Shown here one piece after another: positions 1 to 14,229 of a DNA stretch of 64,000 nucleotides (position 1 is its first letter; each line of letters starts with the position of its first letter). The stretch lies in the NCBI GenBank assembly GCA_021234155.1, contig JAJEKV010000312.1, positions 208,501 through 272,500 of the forward strand, written 5' to 3'. Position numbers and translations under genes: made by a program. A model generated the notes under the pieces. It did no database searches, was not told the DNA's origin, and saw nothing but the letters and a program-made list of their open reading frames with translations. The stretch comes from Isoetes taiwanensis. Its lineage: Eukaryota > Streptophyta > Lycopodiopsida > Isoetales > Isoetaceae.

Positions 1-1031
<1,031 letters not shown>

Positions 1032-1194
1032 CTAGAACAAAGGAAAGCGGTGGCCATGAATTAAAATTGGCACGAGGATTGTCTAGAAATACATTTTCTG
1101 AGAATAAATTCAATGAGGCGTCAAGTTAAATAAATGCGAAGCGAGAATATTTAGGATTGAAGAACATCACGACCAAAATAAAAGCGGATATGGG

Positions 1195-1643
1195 AAACTG
1201 GATATCACGAAGTCCGGCAATCGGCCATAGATGGAGGAGTTCTTGGGCAAGAGCCCGAGGAAATGGGGAAGAGGGCAAACTCCGGCGTCACGGATCGAAG
1301 CCCCAAATAAAGGGGTCAATTTGGGGGCTTAACGTGGGCCGTCCAGATTTGAGATGGACGGCCGAGATTTAAATGTCTACACACACTCTGCATCAAGGGG
1401 CTTATTTGGGGCTTTTGTTGTGGGCCGTTCATCTAAGAGATGGGCCGGTAGAGATCATCTGTACCAAAATTTTGGTACGCCAACAAGAGGGGTGCTTGGG
1501 GAGTTACGAGGTGGCACCGTCTGGACCGTCCATCTCAAAAGATGGACGGCCGAGATCAATCTCTACCAACATTTGTGGCATCAATCTCTACACCATTTGT
1601 GGCACTGCCAACATTTGTGGCACTCAATATAATTGTATATATA
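1195..1643 (+). repeat. subterminal region and terminus of TATATA-TIR element (right-type end)
   Basis: This 0.45-kb block ends in ATATAATTGTATATATA at 1627-1643. It is matched in inverted orientation by 52,287-52,716, including GGGGAAGAGGGCAAACTC, CCCCAAATAAAGGGG, a stretch with ACACACACTCTGCATCAAGG, and the self-complementary CCGTCCATCTCAAAAGATGG. The NAD-malic enzyme fragment lies about 170 bp inside this end. Short open frames here are shared with the inverted copy only because the DNA is shared; they do not look like genes. The element's other end lies outside the window. Confidence 0.75.
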
Positions 1644-1679
1644 AACAAGTGAGTGTACTATGAGGGAGTATACAAATTC

Positions 1680-2870
1680 TGAGCCATCCAAACTTAAGAT
1701 TCTCTTAAGATTTCCCTAGATTCTCAAAGATTATCCCAAACTTTCTCTAGATTCCTCAAGATTCTATTTAGATTCTCTTAGATTTCTTTAGGTTCTATCA
1801 AGATTTTCCTAGAAAACACACTTAGTGTGAAAGATTCCCTTAGATTCTTAGGATTCTACAAAGATTCCTCTAGATTTCAAACGTTATCACAAGGATTCTC
1901 TAAATTCTCCAGAATTCTATGTAGATTCTCCTAGATTTTGTTAGATTCTATAGAGATTTCCCTAGACTCTTGAAGATTCCATCAAGATTTCCCTAGAATC
2001 TCAAAGATTTTATGAAGATGCGCTTAGATTCTGCTACATTTTGAGCCATTCAATGAAGATTCTATAAAGATTCACTTAGATTCTTGAAGATTCAGGAAAA
2101 AGTATCCTAGATTCTCAAAGATTTAAGGAAGATTACTTTAGATTCTCTTAGTCCCATAGATTACTTAAGATTCTCTTAAGATTCCCCTAGATTCTCAAAG
2201 ATTATCCCAAATTTTCTCTAGACTTCCCAAGGTTCTATATACATTCTCTTAGATTCACTTAGATTCTATCAAGATTCCCCTACTAAACACACTTAATATG
2301 AAAGATTCCCTAAGATTCCACAAAGCTTCCCCTAGATTCTTAAGATTCTATAAAGATTCCGCTAGATTTTCAAACTTATCACAAGATACCTCTAGAGTCT
2401 CCAAATTTCTATGTGGATTCTCCTAAATTTTGTTAGATTCTACGTAGATTCCCTTAAATTCTATGTAGATTCCCTTAGATTCTACAGATTTTCAAGGATT
2501 CTCAAAGATTTTATGAAGATGCACTTAGATTCTACTAGATTCTCTACGATTCTCTTGAGATTCCCATAAATTCCCTCATTTTGTTGAGGTTCCCCTAGCC
2601 TCCTAAACATCATCTCCAGATTCCTCTAAATTCCCCGTGTCTCTATGTAGATTCTCCTAGATCCCCTTAGATTCTATGAAGATTCCCCTACATTCTCAAA
2701 GGTTTTATAAAGATTCCCATATTATCTCAAAGATTTCCCTTGTGATTCTCATAGATTCTCAAAGATTCTCTTGAGCTTCCTCTACATTCTCTAAAATCCT
2801 AGGAAGATTCCCTTAGATTCTCTTAAATTCCCATAGATTCTGTAAAATTCTAAGTTTCCAAAAAGAAACT
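1680..2870 (+). repeat. degenerate AGATTCTC/TTAGATTC array
   Basis: About 1.2 kb is built from imperfect, irregularly spaced copies of AGATTCTCNNAGATT and CCTAGATTCT-like words with no fixed period. A similar array in reverse orientation occupies 62,745-63,462. Both arrays abut the same conserved block (2878-3043 and 62,565-62,735), so array and block form one repeat unit. Nothing codes here. Confidence 0.8.
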
Positions 2871-2877
2871 TAGTATT

Positions 2878-3043
2878 CGATCAGATTAGCTCCAACTGCG
2901 ACGGAATGATGCCAAAGTACCACTCATTGGAAAGCTCTCGATGAGAGGAATTCGATGGTATGGGTCCCACCTTCATCCGACCCCTCTACTGCAAGTTATC
3001 GGCCTTTGAAGCTGATTATAAAAAAGAAGCTTCCTAGAAAGTC
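2878..3043 (+). repeat. conserved 165-bp repeat block, copy 1
   Basis: The block contains TTAGCTCCAACTGCGA, GAAAGCTCTCGATGAGAG and CATCCGACCCCTCTACTGCA. It recurs in the same orientation at 47,874-48,030 and inverted at 62,565-62,735. It has no open reading frame of note. It is probably a piece of a dispersed repeat; the family is unknown to me. Confidence 0.8.
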
Positions 3044-3404
3044 CACCCATTAATGCTGGTGCCACCTCATTACCTTTTTATTAAATAAGGGTGCCACCTC
3101 ACCTCTTTTAATAAAGAAATTGCAATTTAATAAAGAATTTAATGGTTAGGATTTTTCCTCCCCCTTTTGATCCAACGGTTAAGATTGACTGCACCAAAAA
3201 GCACCTTTTAAGGGACCTTCCTTGCATCTTCCCTTTAAAAAATCAAGGGCCAAGATTTCACACGTGCCCGATCAACGGTTCATGGATGGGGTGCATGGCC
3301 CATGCATGGCCCATGCATGCCCCCCCATCAAATCCAAGGGCCATTTAAGTGCCACCTCAAAAATTAGACGGATAGGATTAATCTCTACCCACATTCATCC
3401 AAGC
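3044..3404 (+). repeat. mosaic repeat module with GTGCCACCTCA words
   Basis: The first part (to about 3200) continues the similarity to the inverted copy at 62,440-62,560, with GTGCCACCTCACCTC and AACGGTTAAGAT. The second part (3238-3400) matches the direct copies at 9662-9822, 29,339-29,503 and 52,065-52,228: AATCAAGGGCCAAGATTTC, GTGCCCGATC, repeated CCATGCATG palindromes and ATCAAATCCAAGGGCCATT. Here the two modules are joined; elsewhere they are separate. Confidence 0.7.
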
Positions 3405-6400
3405 TTAAACATATCTGTGCCTAAAGTTCAGTGTCAAGAATTAAGTTAGAAGAAATCAATAATAGTGGAAGTTGGATCAATCAATTGTTCTGTCACACAA
3501 ATGGGAGTATGCATCTAGACTAAAGTTGTGAAATTTTGAGTTAAGTCCCTTGCCTGATAGCTATTTGATGATCATCTCCAAATAGGAACTAATATGTTGC
3601 ATTGCACATTCAACTCCTAATTCCCTTGTAAAACACTTTCGTCCTTTGCTTTGTTAGAAGATTCTCTAGCAAATCGGTTGTACTATAAAATTATCTGAAA
3701 TCGCGGGTAGTTTGTGATTGAGATTTTTTATGAATATTTTGGCATAAAGGTTTTAAGTTAATGTGAAAGTTATGATCGTGGTTCAACTTTGGTTAAACTT
3801 CATTATGAAGTTGAGTTGTTAATGTTTTAGTAGGTTTGATCCACCACGATTGTCTTATGCCGTCATGGTAATTGTAAATCATGGTAAACTTGAATAATTT
3901 AATATGAAGAAAACTAAGACCAATCATTTTACTCAAATTGTTAGCCATTGAGAATTTGAGCAAGAAGTTGTTAATTGGTTGAGGAGTGCTTATTTGACTT
4001 GAACTTATACTTAGAACCTCACGTTAAAAGACCACAAGGAAGAGAAAAAATGTGTTGCACGATCAAATTTACAAAGCAGGCAAATTAAATGAATCCAGAC
4101 TATTGCAAAACCCCAACATCACAAAGAAGACATCACCAATAACACTACAACTTCTTCATGTTGGTAGGTTAAACGTGCGATACAAATTACACATAGTGAT
4201 TACCAACAAAAAAACTTGTGTGTATACCAATATTTGTAGCCCCGAGTCCAAGAAAATTTAGCATTTTCATCTCCCTTAAACCTGCCCCCTATTTGTCAAA
4301 AAGTCACAAAAAACAATGGTTAGAACATATTGCCATAGTTATAGAATCAATGTTACTGGCCCATGGACATTGTAAATATAGGGATTCTAATGCGTAAGAC
4401 ATTTTGCCGTGCGACATGCATGCAAAAAATAAATAGATGAGATGTTTGATTGTCACCTCATTAGTGCTAGATATTCACCTTAAAGAGTATATATGAATGA
4501 AGCCAATGCAAATACAAAGAAAAACACAATTAAGGGATAACTTATGACACATTCCTTTTATGTGGTGCACGTTTAGGAAGTTGGCTTTTAATTTGGATTT
4601 TGGTGCTTAGGTTAAAGGTGAGCTGCTTCAGAGATGGAATTCCTTCAGCTACTTTCTAGTCTAGCTTATATTTTCATGTTAAAATAAAGTATATGGCAGT
4701 CTCAAACCTTAGCCAACGTACATGTACATATAAAACAACACTATATTTCATAATTGGGTTGATCATGATTTCAAAGGTAATGACCAAGAACCAAGATCAC
4801 ACCTTAGCCATAAAATGACCACAAATTAACAGAAATTGTTTGGCCGCAGATTACCATTTAACAAATAGGTCTTGGGATATGGTTTAAAGGTCAATGAGAG
4901 ATTTTTGCCTCTCAGATTAAAGGGATTAAAATAAAAAAGAAAAAAGAAAAAATGAATGTCTAGTCTATAATGAACCTCATAAATTTTCACTGCAAATGAA
5001 GTTCACACACCTTAATTTAAATTATGAAACCTCACTTATTTGCATTTGATCTAGATGGTATACAAATAATGTTTATTTCCAAACCATGCAAATGCACTAA
5101 AAGGCACTAAAAGCTAAAAATATTTTAAATGCAAACTGCACTAAAGCCAAACCATTTTAGATTATAAGTTGAATGCAAGACAGGACAAGTTGTCCAACTT
5201 CACAGGCACACTTTATCAAAGATTAACTGGGCTTGCATAATTTTCATAAGCACAGCAAGATTATGAAAACTATGCAACCTCCCTTCACATTCACAAAGAC
5301 ATCAAAGGGCATTTCCACTTGGAAAATTACATGTTTTCGGTGCTTGGGCAGGTTACGTTGGTAACAAATAAGTAAAAGATATCGAATTCACACATGAGAG
5401 TTGAGTGTTCAAGACATTGCAGATCTTATTGCCCAAAATAGTTCTTCTTTCCTTTTTTTTTTCAAGTGCCAAATGTTTTAAACCAAACAGCTAGAACTCT
5501 CAGCAAAAGCAGAATGAATTTCATTTGTGACGTTTTCACCCTCTCAAACTACAAATAGAAACCAAACATAAAAGCTCAAACCTGTTTATGGACATAATTT
5601 ATACGAGTACCTCTAAGTTGAGGTCGTGTCATTTGCCAAATTTTAGCATTAGTGGCTTTAAAGGGCAATTTAAAGTGACTTAATGAGTTTATTTAAGATT
5701 GTAACTTTCGAATTTCCCCCGACTTAAACTCCTTAAACTCCTGAAAATCAACCTGGAAAACGTCATCACCAAAAGGCAACATGAAACAAGAGCCATAAAA
5801 TAGAACCGTGCAGAAAACTTAACACGCATACATTTCTCATAAGCGAGCAGCGCACATCATACATATAAATCTCAAAAATTTGTCTTTGCTGTATGAACCC
5901 CTAGCTAGAAATATTCGACATTAGGTGTGAAGATTAGAGTTATTTGTTTCCTATAGCAATGACTATAATGAAAGCGCACTTAAGCTACCAAGAAAAATGC
6001 ATTCCTTTATTATAAAGAGAGATGAGTTTATTCAGGCTATTTTGATAGCTAGTAGCTAGAAGTCATGCATGCTTACTTTGGTCTCAATCTGCTGGGTCTA
6101 GTCAAGATTTCTACTGAAAGAATGGATATAGTGGATCGGCCAATCTAGTTGTTTTACGGGGAAAGAAGATGGACACAAACTTGTTCTTTGGAATCGGTGG
6201 GACCTCTGTGTCTTTTTGTTTACCTTTTTCCCTCGCCCGCATATCACGACAAGCGAAAAGCAGTTACAATCCGGAGGAGATGGTGGATGACGAGGACACG
6301 CCCAAATTTCATATAAGTCATTAACAAGAGCTAAGCGAATATCCGGAAAAAGGAATTCTAGATGGTTATTAACATTTATCTTTTAAGAATAAAAAAAATT

Positions 6401-9400
6401 GGTCGTGTTTTGGCAATCATATTTTATGATTGCATTAGCGAAAAAGACATGTTTCTACTTGAAATACACTTCCAGCGTTTTTAGCGGTTTGTACAAAGCT
6501 CTTAACGGATGCAAGAAGCATATGAGTTATAAGATGTAACAATTATACCACTTGTGGGTTCGCATGTGTGGGTCTTACGAAACTCCATTTAGCATATGAG
6601 AGGGCACCCAAAAAGGGGCCAAGCGGCGGTTTGTTGACATCTTTGAAAAATGCAGTGTGTCGAGGGGATACATGGAATAAAGCGGATGGCAACACTAACA
6701 AAAAGGGTGGAGACAAAGGCGCTTGATGGAATTAGTGATTGATCCCTTTCTTGGAAAGGAGAGTAAATTCATAATAAATGTTAAAAGCAGCTTGAATGGG
6801 AATGATCAAGGACCTCACGAACATTGGATCCAAAACATTATGAAGTTCAATCATTTAAAAACTCTGCTGATCCTCTCAATCTGGTAATAAAAAATCACCT
6901 CCCAAACTTTCTTTTTGGTGATGAATGCGTTATGCAAGTGCATTCTGCTGGTACGAAAAAGCTTCCATCTTTTAGTTTGTTGTACACACTTGGTAAGCAT
7001 TAAGCACCTGAATTAAGTTAGACCAGAACTATGAGACATTGAACTGTTAGCACAAATGCAACTATCTGGAAGGAAGGCATATGCTACGACATCAAACATA
7101 TGGACAGCACATTAATGACAAAGTTATAAGAGTTGACAGTATGCTAGGTGAAGTAGAAGCCCAACATCCGGGTGTTCTCATTCATCATCTGGTTTGTCAC
7201 CCAGTAATTTGGCTAGAAGATGTGGAAGATCCTCAACTCTACCTCTAGCAATAAAAAGCATTGGTTTGTCCATCTACCTCCCATGCAGCCTAGAATAAAG
7301 AGCATTGGTTTATCCATCGATACAAGCGATTAACGGATAGGGGCATACAGCGCCACATATTTGCTTATGATGGAGCAAGCGCACTGTGAAACCAACAATA
7401 TTGATTATCGAGAAATGGGTTTACTAGAAAGAACGAGACATAATATTTAAAAACCATGGGCGCATGCCAAAGCGATCCATAAGATCTGAATATGGCTATG
7501 AATGACATCAAACAGAAATTTGTTGTGCACACACAAACTTAAAAGACAAACTCTTCTTTGTTCTTTAAATGCCCGAGAAAATACAAATCGGTTGTGCACG
7601 TCATCGCCCTTTTGAATGACCTCCGACATCAAGTTGAGGTTTCAACCTCTCAGACGTCTCGAGATTTTAACATCTTTGCAGAACATCCAACACGGGGGCG
7701 AGCATGAAAATATGATGTAATGGAGAAAAAGAGAGGGATGAGAACACGCAAATAAACAACCTCTCAAATCAGAAATAGAAATGGGAGTCATTCATCTTGG
7801 CATTTATAACAGAAGCATGCATTGAGCAACATTTTGCATAAACAATATACAACATGAACTTATACCTAGTGCAAAATAAAGACATGGCTTCCAAAGAACA
7901 CAGGTCCCCTATTGTGCACTCCCCTATTGTGCGGGCAAAGGACCCTAGATTTACCCAACAACGGCAAAGAAGTTATCTTGAAGTTAAAAGAATTTATGAA
8001 GGTGCAAACTTTGCAAATCTAGCAGATTATGGCTTGATTTACATGGAAACAATAGGATTTAGTGAATTTTCCAAATACAATTTAACATATAGCATACGCT
8101 ACCCTTTCTTGCATTCATGTACATCAAAATGATGACAACAATGATAGATGTTTAAGGCTTCCACAATGTAAACTTGTGTTACATATGAAACCATATACGC
8201 TTCTACATCCACCTACACTTTAAAACTTACGTCCTCTTCACAAGCTTCACAAGGTCTCTATAACTCATGAAGAAAACTGGCGGGGAAACTTTGTTTGTAG
8301 GCTATTATGACCATCGACAACTGTAACAGACTGCAACATAAATTCACCTAGGTAAATAGAAAATACCTGTAATGTCATCTGTGTAGTTCGCTCATCAGCT
8401 TTTGCTCGTTTCTCTTTGCATTTCGGTTCCGGAACAACGGAAAACAACTTCATGTGGCGAAGAAGGTACGAAATCTAGCAAAAAGACCGACTGTTTTCGA
8501 AGCATAGATACCTATACTTTAAAATCCGTAGCAGATACCCAAAAAATTCTTTGTTCCATCAGATCAATCATTAGACGATGAGTGTTTCAAGTAGACAGAA
8601 GCGAATGCTAGATTCACGTCCTCCACAAGTTCACTGAGAAGGGGATCCGATGATACTTAAGCCGGCAGATATTCAAACCTTCAAGCCTCTGATGTGGGCG
8701 ATTTGGGCAGTTTGGCTCCAAATCCATACGATCCAAAATCTTTAAGCCGATCAAAATTTTCGAGCTGACACCGCTTGGTACCTGGCAACCAGCTAAAAAA
8801 AGAACTCAAAAGGAACCGGCTGGGCCAAAAAAGATTGAAGAATATGGAGGGGAAGTACAGAGCATACGATTCAGAGAATAAGAACCGCACAATTCTGGCG
8901 ATACAAAGCTCAAGCAAGTTGCTTCCTTGTTCACGAACAAAATTTCATCTCGGCACTTCTAAAACCTGATCAAAAGCGAGAAAAAAACCTTGTCCTGGAG
9001 CATCGGCCCCAGTGACCAAGCTCCTGGCCATGCGAATAATGAAAGTCCACCATAGCCTAACAAATCCAAACAAATCCCTGACGCACCTTCGGTTACCGGA
9101 GTTCTTGATGTTGTTGAAGCACGCATCGAATTCCTATAACCAGCTCTCTTTTTGCACTCAAGAACCTTGAGGAGCTCGAATCCCTGGCTGGATCGCAGAC
9201 GAAGAAGCTGCCTTCAATAAATGAATATTGGCTTATATCCATTAATGGTCTTTGACATGGTTTTGACACGTCTAGAGGTAAACGATGCAAATTTTAGGAG
9301 GAGAGAAGATTTTTTTTTTTTTCCTGCCATCTCGTGGTGAGGAGTCAGATACGTGGCCTGAAGTGGTGCCACCTCTGCAACTACATTAATTTCAGTGAGT

Positions 9401-9470
9401 TATTAATTAATAATGGTCATATCAAACAATGCCCCAAGATCACAAATTTTTGTTGAAGGAAAATGCCCTA
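3405..9470. other. long AT-rich stretch without a recognisable gene
   Basis: I see no convincing coding region, tRNA or structured element on either strand. Open frames are short (under about 95 codons) and match nothing I know. One minor item is a minus-strand frame ending at 7178 that reads VEDLPHLLAKLLGDKPDDE before a stop; it resembles an acidic protein C-terminus, but I cannot assign it. This is probably old decayed repeat or intergenic DNA. Confidence 0.4.
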
Positions 9471-9477
9471 ATTTCAA

Positions 9478-9857
9478 GGATGGACGGTCTACATAAAATG
9501 CCCCAATTGAATCCCTAGATCTAACGGGCCACATCAAAAGCCCCAAATAAAGGGGGTTGCTTGGGGTTGATTGAAGTGTCACCGTCTGGACCGTCCATCT
9601 CAGAGATGGACGGCCGAGATCAAACTTTACTAGCAACTTCCTTGCACCTTCCTTAAGCTTAGAATCAAGGGCCACGATTTCTCACGTGCCCGATCGACGG
9701 CCCAGGGATGGGGTGCATGCCCCATCTATGCCCCATGCATGCCCCCCCATCAAATCCAACGGCCATTGTGGCGACACCTCAATAAATCGACGGCCAGGAA
9801 TAATCTCTACAAACTTTCACCCCCCCATAGGACCCATAATATAATTGTATATATATA
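9478..9857 (+). repeat. subterminal region and terminus of TATATA-TIR element, third right-end copy
   Basis: The block matches the right ends of the duplicated segments at 29,160-29,534 and 51,885-52,259: GGATGGACGGTCTACATAAA, CCCCAAATAAAGGGGG, the self-complementary CCGTCCATCTCAGAGATGG, ATCGACGGCCCAGGGATGG, and CCCCCCATAGGACCCATAAT before the terminal ATATAATTGTATATATATA (9839-9857). It is followed directly by a TA microsatellite. No matching left end was seen between 1.7 and 9.4 kb, so this may be a truncated or solo end. Confidence 0.75.
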
Positions 9858-10901
<1,044 letters not shown>

Positions 10902-10933
10902 CACTACAAGAGGAAGGGGGTATTAGAGTCAGT
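10902..10933 (+). repeat. CACTA left terminal inverted repeat
   Basis: Thirty-two bases starting CACTACAAGAGG and ending TAGAGTCAGT. They are perfectly complementary to 22,538-22,569 and continue imperfectly into the subterminal repeats (TTTAGCGTCAG against ATTAGAGTCAG). Confidence 0.92.
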
Positions 10934-11765
10934 TTTAGCGTCAGAAGGATATTTTTGGTGTTTTTTGAGGTGAAAACAATGTTCTGTAGTTATTAGCAGC
11001 ACTTATAGTTAGATATTTTTCTGTTGCTAATTCTGACGCTATATCTGTCTCTATGGATGACGTTATATCATTTTAACCAATCTAACGCTATAGCTGACGT
11101 TATAGCTGAGGTAGGAGCTGATGCACTATGAGTCAAAGGTGTTAACATTAGGTTCAAACATACATGTCATCTGACTCTAATTTTGACGCTATATCTGACT
11201 CTAAAGATGATGCTATATAACTTTAACAATCTAATGCTATAACTGACGTTATAACTGACGTAACAACTGATGCACTATGAGCCAAAGGTGTTGGCATTAG
11301 GTTCAAGCATACACGCCATCATCGACTCTAGTTCGACCTTACAATTGACGCTTTATGCTTGACTTTATCTTTGAACTCTACGCCGACGCTATGTCTGACA
11401 CTATCATTAGTTCCAATTCTGACTCTACCAGTGACTCTAGTTCTGACCTTACAATTGACGCTATGCTTGACTTTATGTTGACCTCTACTTCTAACGCTAT
11501 GTCTGACACTATCATTAGTTCCAATTCTGACTCTACCAGTGACCCTATGTCTGATGCTACTATTGACTCTATTTCTAACCCTATGTCTGATGCTACTATT
11601 GACTCATTCAGTAGTATGAACTCTACTACTCATGCTAACATGTGATCTAACTCTTGTTTGTACATTATGTCTAGAGTTGATGTTATCATTGACACTATGT
11701 CTAACTTTATACCATTGACTCATATAGTATGCACTCTATTTATAGCCATGCACTTCAGTGAGGGA
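10934..11765. repeat. CACTA left subterminal repeat array
   Basis: Dozens of imperfect copies of the words TGACTCTA, TGACGCTA and TCTGAC are spaced at roughly 12 bases. The first few are in the GAGTCA/GCGTCA orientation and the rest in the complementary orientation. In CACTA elements such subterminal motifs bind the TNPA-type protein. The 96-codon frame at 11,355-11,645, rich in S, D and T, is a by-product of the repeat. Confidence 0.85.
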
Positions 11766-12012
11766 ATTTGCAAGGCACTCCCTATATTTCAGAGGACAGG
11801 CAATAAAATTTTCTGCTTTTCATGTGAAAAAAAAAATTAAAATTGAACTTTTCATTTGACAAGTAAAAATCAAGAATGCAAATTTTAGACAAAAATAAGC
11901 AAACTATTGTATAATCAACAAAAAATGATGTTTCAATAAAAGACAATAAACTTTTAGTGATCCATTGCATAATATAATCAAAGTAGCCAAAATTCAACAG
12001 ATTATGTTTCAA

Positions 12013-13139
12013 TCAAAAGTAAGAGGTCCTGCACGTCTCTCTCTCTCCTAACCAATGAGAAAGGCACCTTTGCCAATCAATAGTCTCCACAGTTTCATTT
12101 GAAAGACATATTGCCATGCTTGTATCCAAAGTTTCAATGTTCATGCGTGATCTCAGATCTGTCTTTATACGGTTTTGACAAGAAAAACCCCTTTCACATA
12201 TAGCTGTACTTCCAGGAATAACCATGGATATTTGCCATAATTTCATTAATGCAGGATAGCTATTCCACCAAGAATCACCTGCACATGCTTCGTCTCTACA
12301 AATACTCCAAGAAGCATACATGCCTTTGTGCTTTCCGACTCTATACAATATTCCAACAAAATCATCCTTCTCACTCAAACACCTTTCTGCATCTACCTTT
12401 GAACCAAATATCTTGAGTAATTGCGCAAGCCATTCATCTGTTTCTTTATCCCTATCCTTGTATGCAGGTACATAAGATGCTGGACTAAAGAACTTCAAGG
12501 CATTAAAAAGATCATTCACATCAGCAAACCTTTTTTTCAGTGCATCTATAATCTCCTTCACGAATGTTCTTGCCATACGGATACAATGTGGAAGAGAACC
12601 TTCATCTTGTGGCACATCATTCAAATCCAAAGCAACATCAGCTACATTAACCTTTCCAGGACATGGCACATACCTTAGTGCATGATTATAGGAAGTGCCT
12701 TGCCCATCTGTAAATGATAAAACTCCATTAGTTGTTGCCTTTAGAAATTTAGACAAGTTTGTGACCTCCTCATAAAATTTAGTTTCGTGCAACTTTAACT
12801 GATGTAAGATCGCAGGCATCTCACTCCATGAATTTGTAATACACTCTTACGATCCTCTTCATAGAGGTCAAGAAGAGTATCTAGCTCAGCATGTCTCTTA
12901 CTAGACCTCCCCAACCAAGAATAAATCTTGTTGGCAACTTTATCAACAAAAGTGAAGATAGAGGCACCAGATTCAAATGTATCTTTTATAGCAAGGGCTT
13001 CCTTATGAGCAATGCAATGAACTCCTCTTATATGCGGATTTTTAGATTGAAAGCGTGTAACAACACCAGTTCGGCATCCTGTCATAGAAGATGCTCCATC
13101 CGTAGCAATAGCAATCAAGTTACTTTCATCTAAATCCAT
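12013..13139 (-). pseudogene. hAT-superfamily transposase-like (DUF4371 / hAT dimerisation) remnant
   Basis: Two overlapping minus-strand frames form one protein of the ZNF862/DUF4371 hAT type. The N-terminal piece (13,139-12,795) has IAIATDGASSMTGCRTGVV and GVHCIAHKEALAIKD, typical of the RNase-H-like core. The second (12,819-12,013) continues from MPAILHQL through WWNSYPALMKLWQISMVIPG to ICERGFSCQNRIKTDLRSRM, the C-terminal hAT dimerisation region, ending shortly after WQRCLSHWLGE. In relatives the first piece runs on through a short RWLSRG-like segment before MPAIL; here it goes from GVR straight to the second frame, so a small out-of-frame deletion at about 12,810-12,820 joins them. The BED finger and the front of DUF4371 are missing upstream of 13,139. 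It cannot make a full transposase. Confidence 0.85.
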
Positions 13140-13567
13140 ATTATATCCTTTTCTGATTTTCCCTTTAATATTTTTTAATGCTTAATTGTTAATTGGCTGG
13201 CTTTTCTTTTTCTTTCTTTTATTATTGGGTGGTTTGGTTTATTACTAGGTAGGCACTTAATATAAAATATAAAAGATATATTAAAAAAAAAAATCACATA
13301 TAATAATAAAAAATGACAAGCAAATATTGTAATGGTGCCTTTCATATGACAGGCACTAATTGTAGGCGCATGTCCTCGTGACGAGCAAACTTCATAACCT
13401 GACTTTTCATTTGCAATGTATATTTTCAAATTGCAAATTTTGACAGGCCAAAGTGCTCAAGACAGGCACTTTACTATTCATTTTAAGCCTTTTGAATAAT
13501 ATCATATGCAAAGATACCAAAAGAGACACTTGCCATCTGCTCAAATAACCATTTGTCTATACACTCT
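13140..13567. other. AT-rich gap between hAT remnant and TRIM
   Basis: No gene is recognised. The stretch contains A/T homopolymers and TATAAAATATAAAAGATATA-like sequence. An 84-codon minus-strand frame (13,175-13,429) has no recognisable domain. Confidence 0.4.
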
Positions 13568-13712
13568 TGTAACGGACCCATGGGAGACCGCTCGAGTAGA
13601 TCTTGGTGTCGTGTTCCCGAGACACCGACATAAATGGGTAGAAGCGACTACTTAAAAACATCTAGACGGTTTTGCCCAGTTGGTTAAGGGCATGTCGGTT
13701 AGGAACGTTATA
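13568..13712 (+). repeat. TRIM 5' LTR
   Basis: 145 bp, beginning TGTAACGG and ending CGTTATA, directly followed by the primer-binding site. Its last third contains TTGCCCAGTTGGTTAAGGGC, a good match to a tRNA A box. A B-box-like GAGTTCGAGTC lies about 50 bp further on in the internal region. Confidence 0.88.
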
Positions 13713-13840
13713 TTTGGTATCAGAGTAGGGCTCGAGTTCGAGTCTCCATAAGGGCAAGTACGACCCGGAATACCATTGGATGGTAGGTCATGACTTGGTA
13801 TGTGATGTTCGAGGACGAGCATAGTTCTAGTGGGAGAGAC

Positions 13841-13985
13841 TGTAACGGACCCATGGGAGACATCTCGAGTAGATCTTGGTGTCGGTTTCCCGAGACACCG
13901 GCATAAATGGGTAGAAGCGACTACCCATAAATGTCTAGATGGTTTTGCCCAGTTGGTTAAGGGCATGTCGGTTAGGAACGTTATA
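13841..13985 (+). repeat. TRIM 3' LTR
   Basis: 145 bp, aligned end to end with the 5' LTR, preceded by the polypurine tract. It contains the same A-box-like segment but has no B box after it. Confidence 0.88.
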
Positions 13986-14229
13986 AATCTTAATATAACT
14001 ACTCTTTCTCTAGATTTTTCACTTTCTCAAAAGTCCTCATTTCATACATACCTATGTGGCTAGAACAAGATTGCCAAGGCTACGAATATACAATGAAGTG
14101 TGCATTATCATATTTGTCTCATATGATTTAAAAGTTCACCAATACATATTATTAGCAATTGTATCAAGAGGATCTCAACACAATATTCCTCAACGACAAT
14201 GACATATACTTAAAAAAAAAATCATTGAA

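Larger units (their letters stand above)
13568..13985 (+). mobile_element. TRIM (terminal-repeat retrotransposon in miniature), complete
   Basis: Two direct repeats of 145 bp (13,568-13,712 and 13,841-13,985) both begin TGTAACGGACCCATGGGAGA and end CGTTATA. They flank 128 bp of internal DNA. Directly after the left repeat is TGGTATCAGAG (13,715), the classic primer-binding site complementary to the 3' end of initiator tRNA-Met. Directly before the right repeat is a purine-rich AGTGGGAGAGAC polypurine tract. There is no coding capacity, and the size (418 bp) fits TRIM elements. The flanking pentamers are ACTCT and AATCT, a possible 5-bp target duplication with one change. The two repeats differ at about ten positions, so insertion is not recent. 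It sits inside the CACTA element. Confidence 0.9.

Noticed and set aside
1680-2870. Regular-looking short repeats as a CRISPR array
   Set aside because: Repeat units vary in sequence and spacing, there are no equal-length unique spacers and no cas genes; the genome is eukaryotic.
11355-11645. A secreted or Ser/Asp-rich protein of 96 codons
   Set aside because: The frame is generated by the CACTA subterminal repeat and has no independent support.
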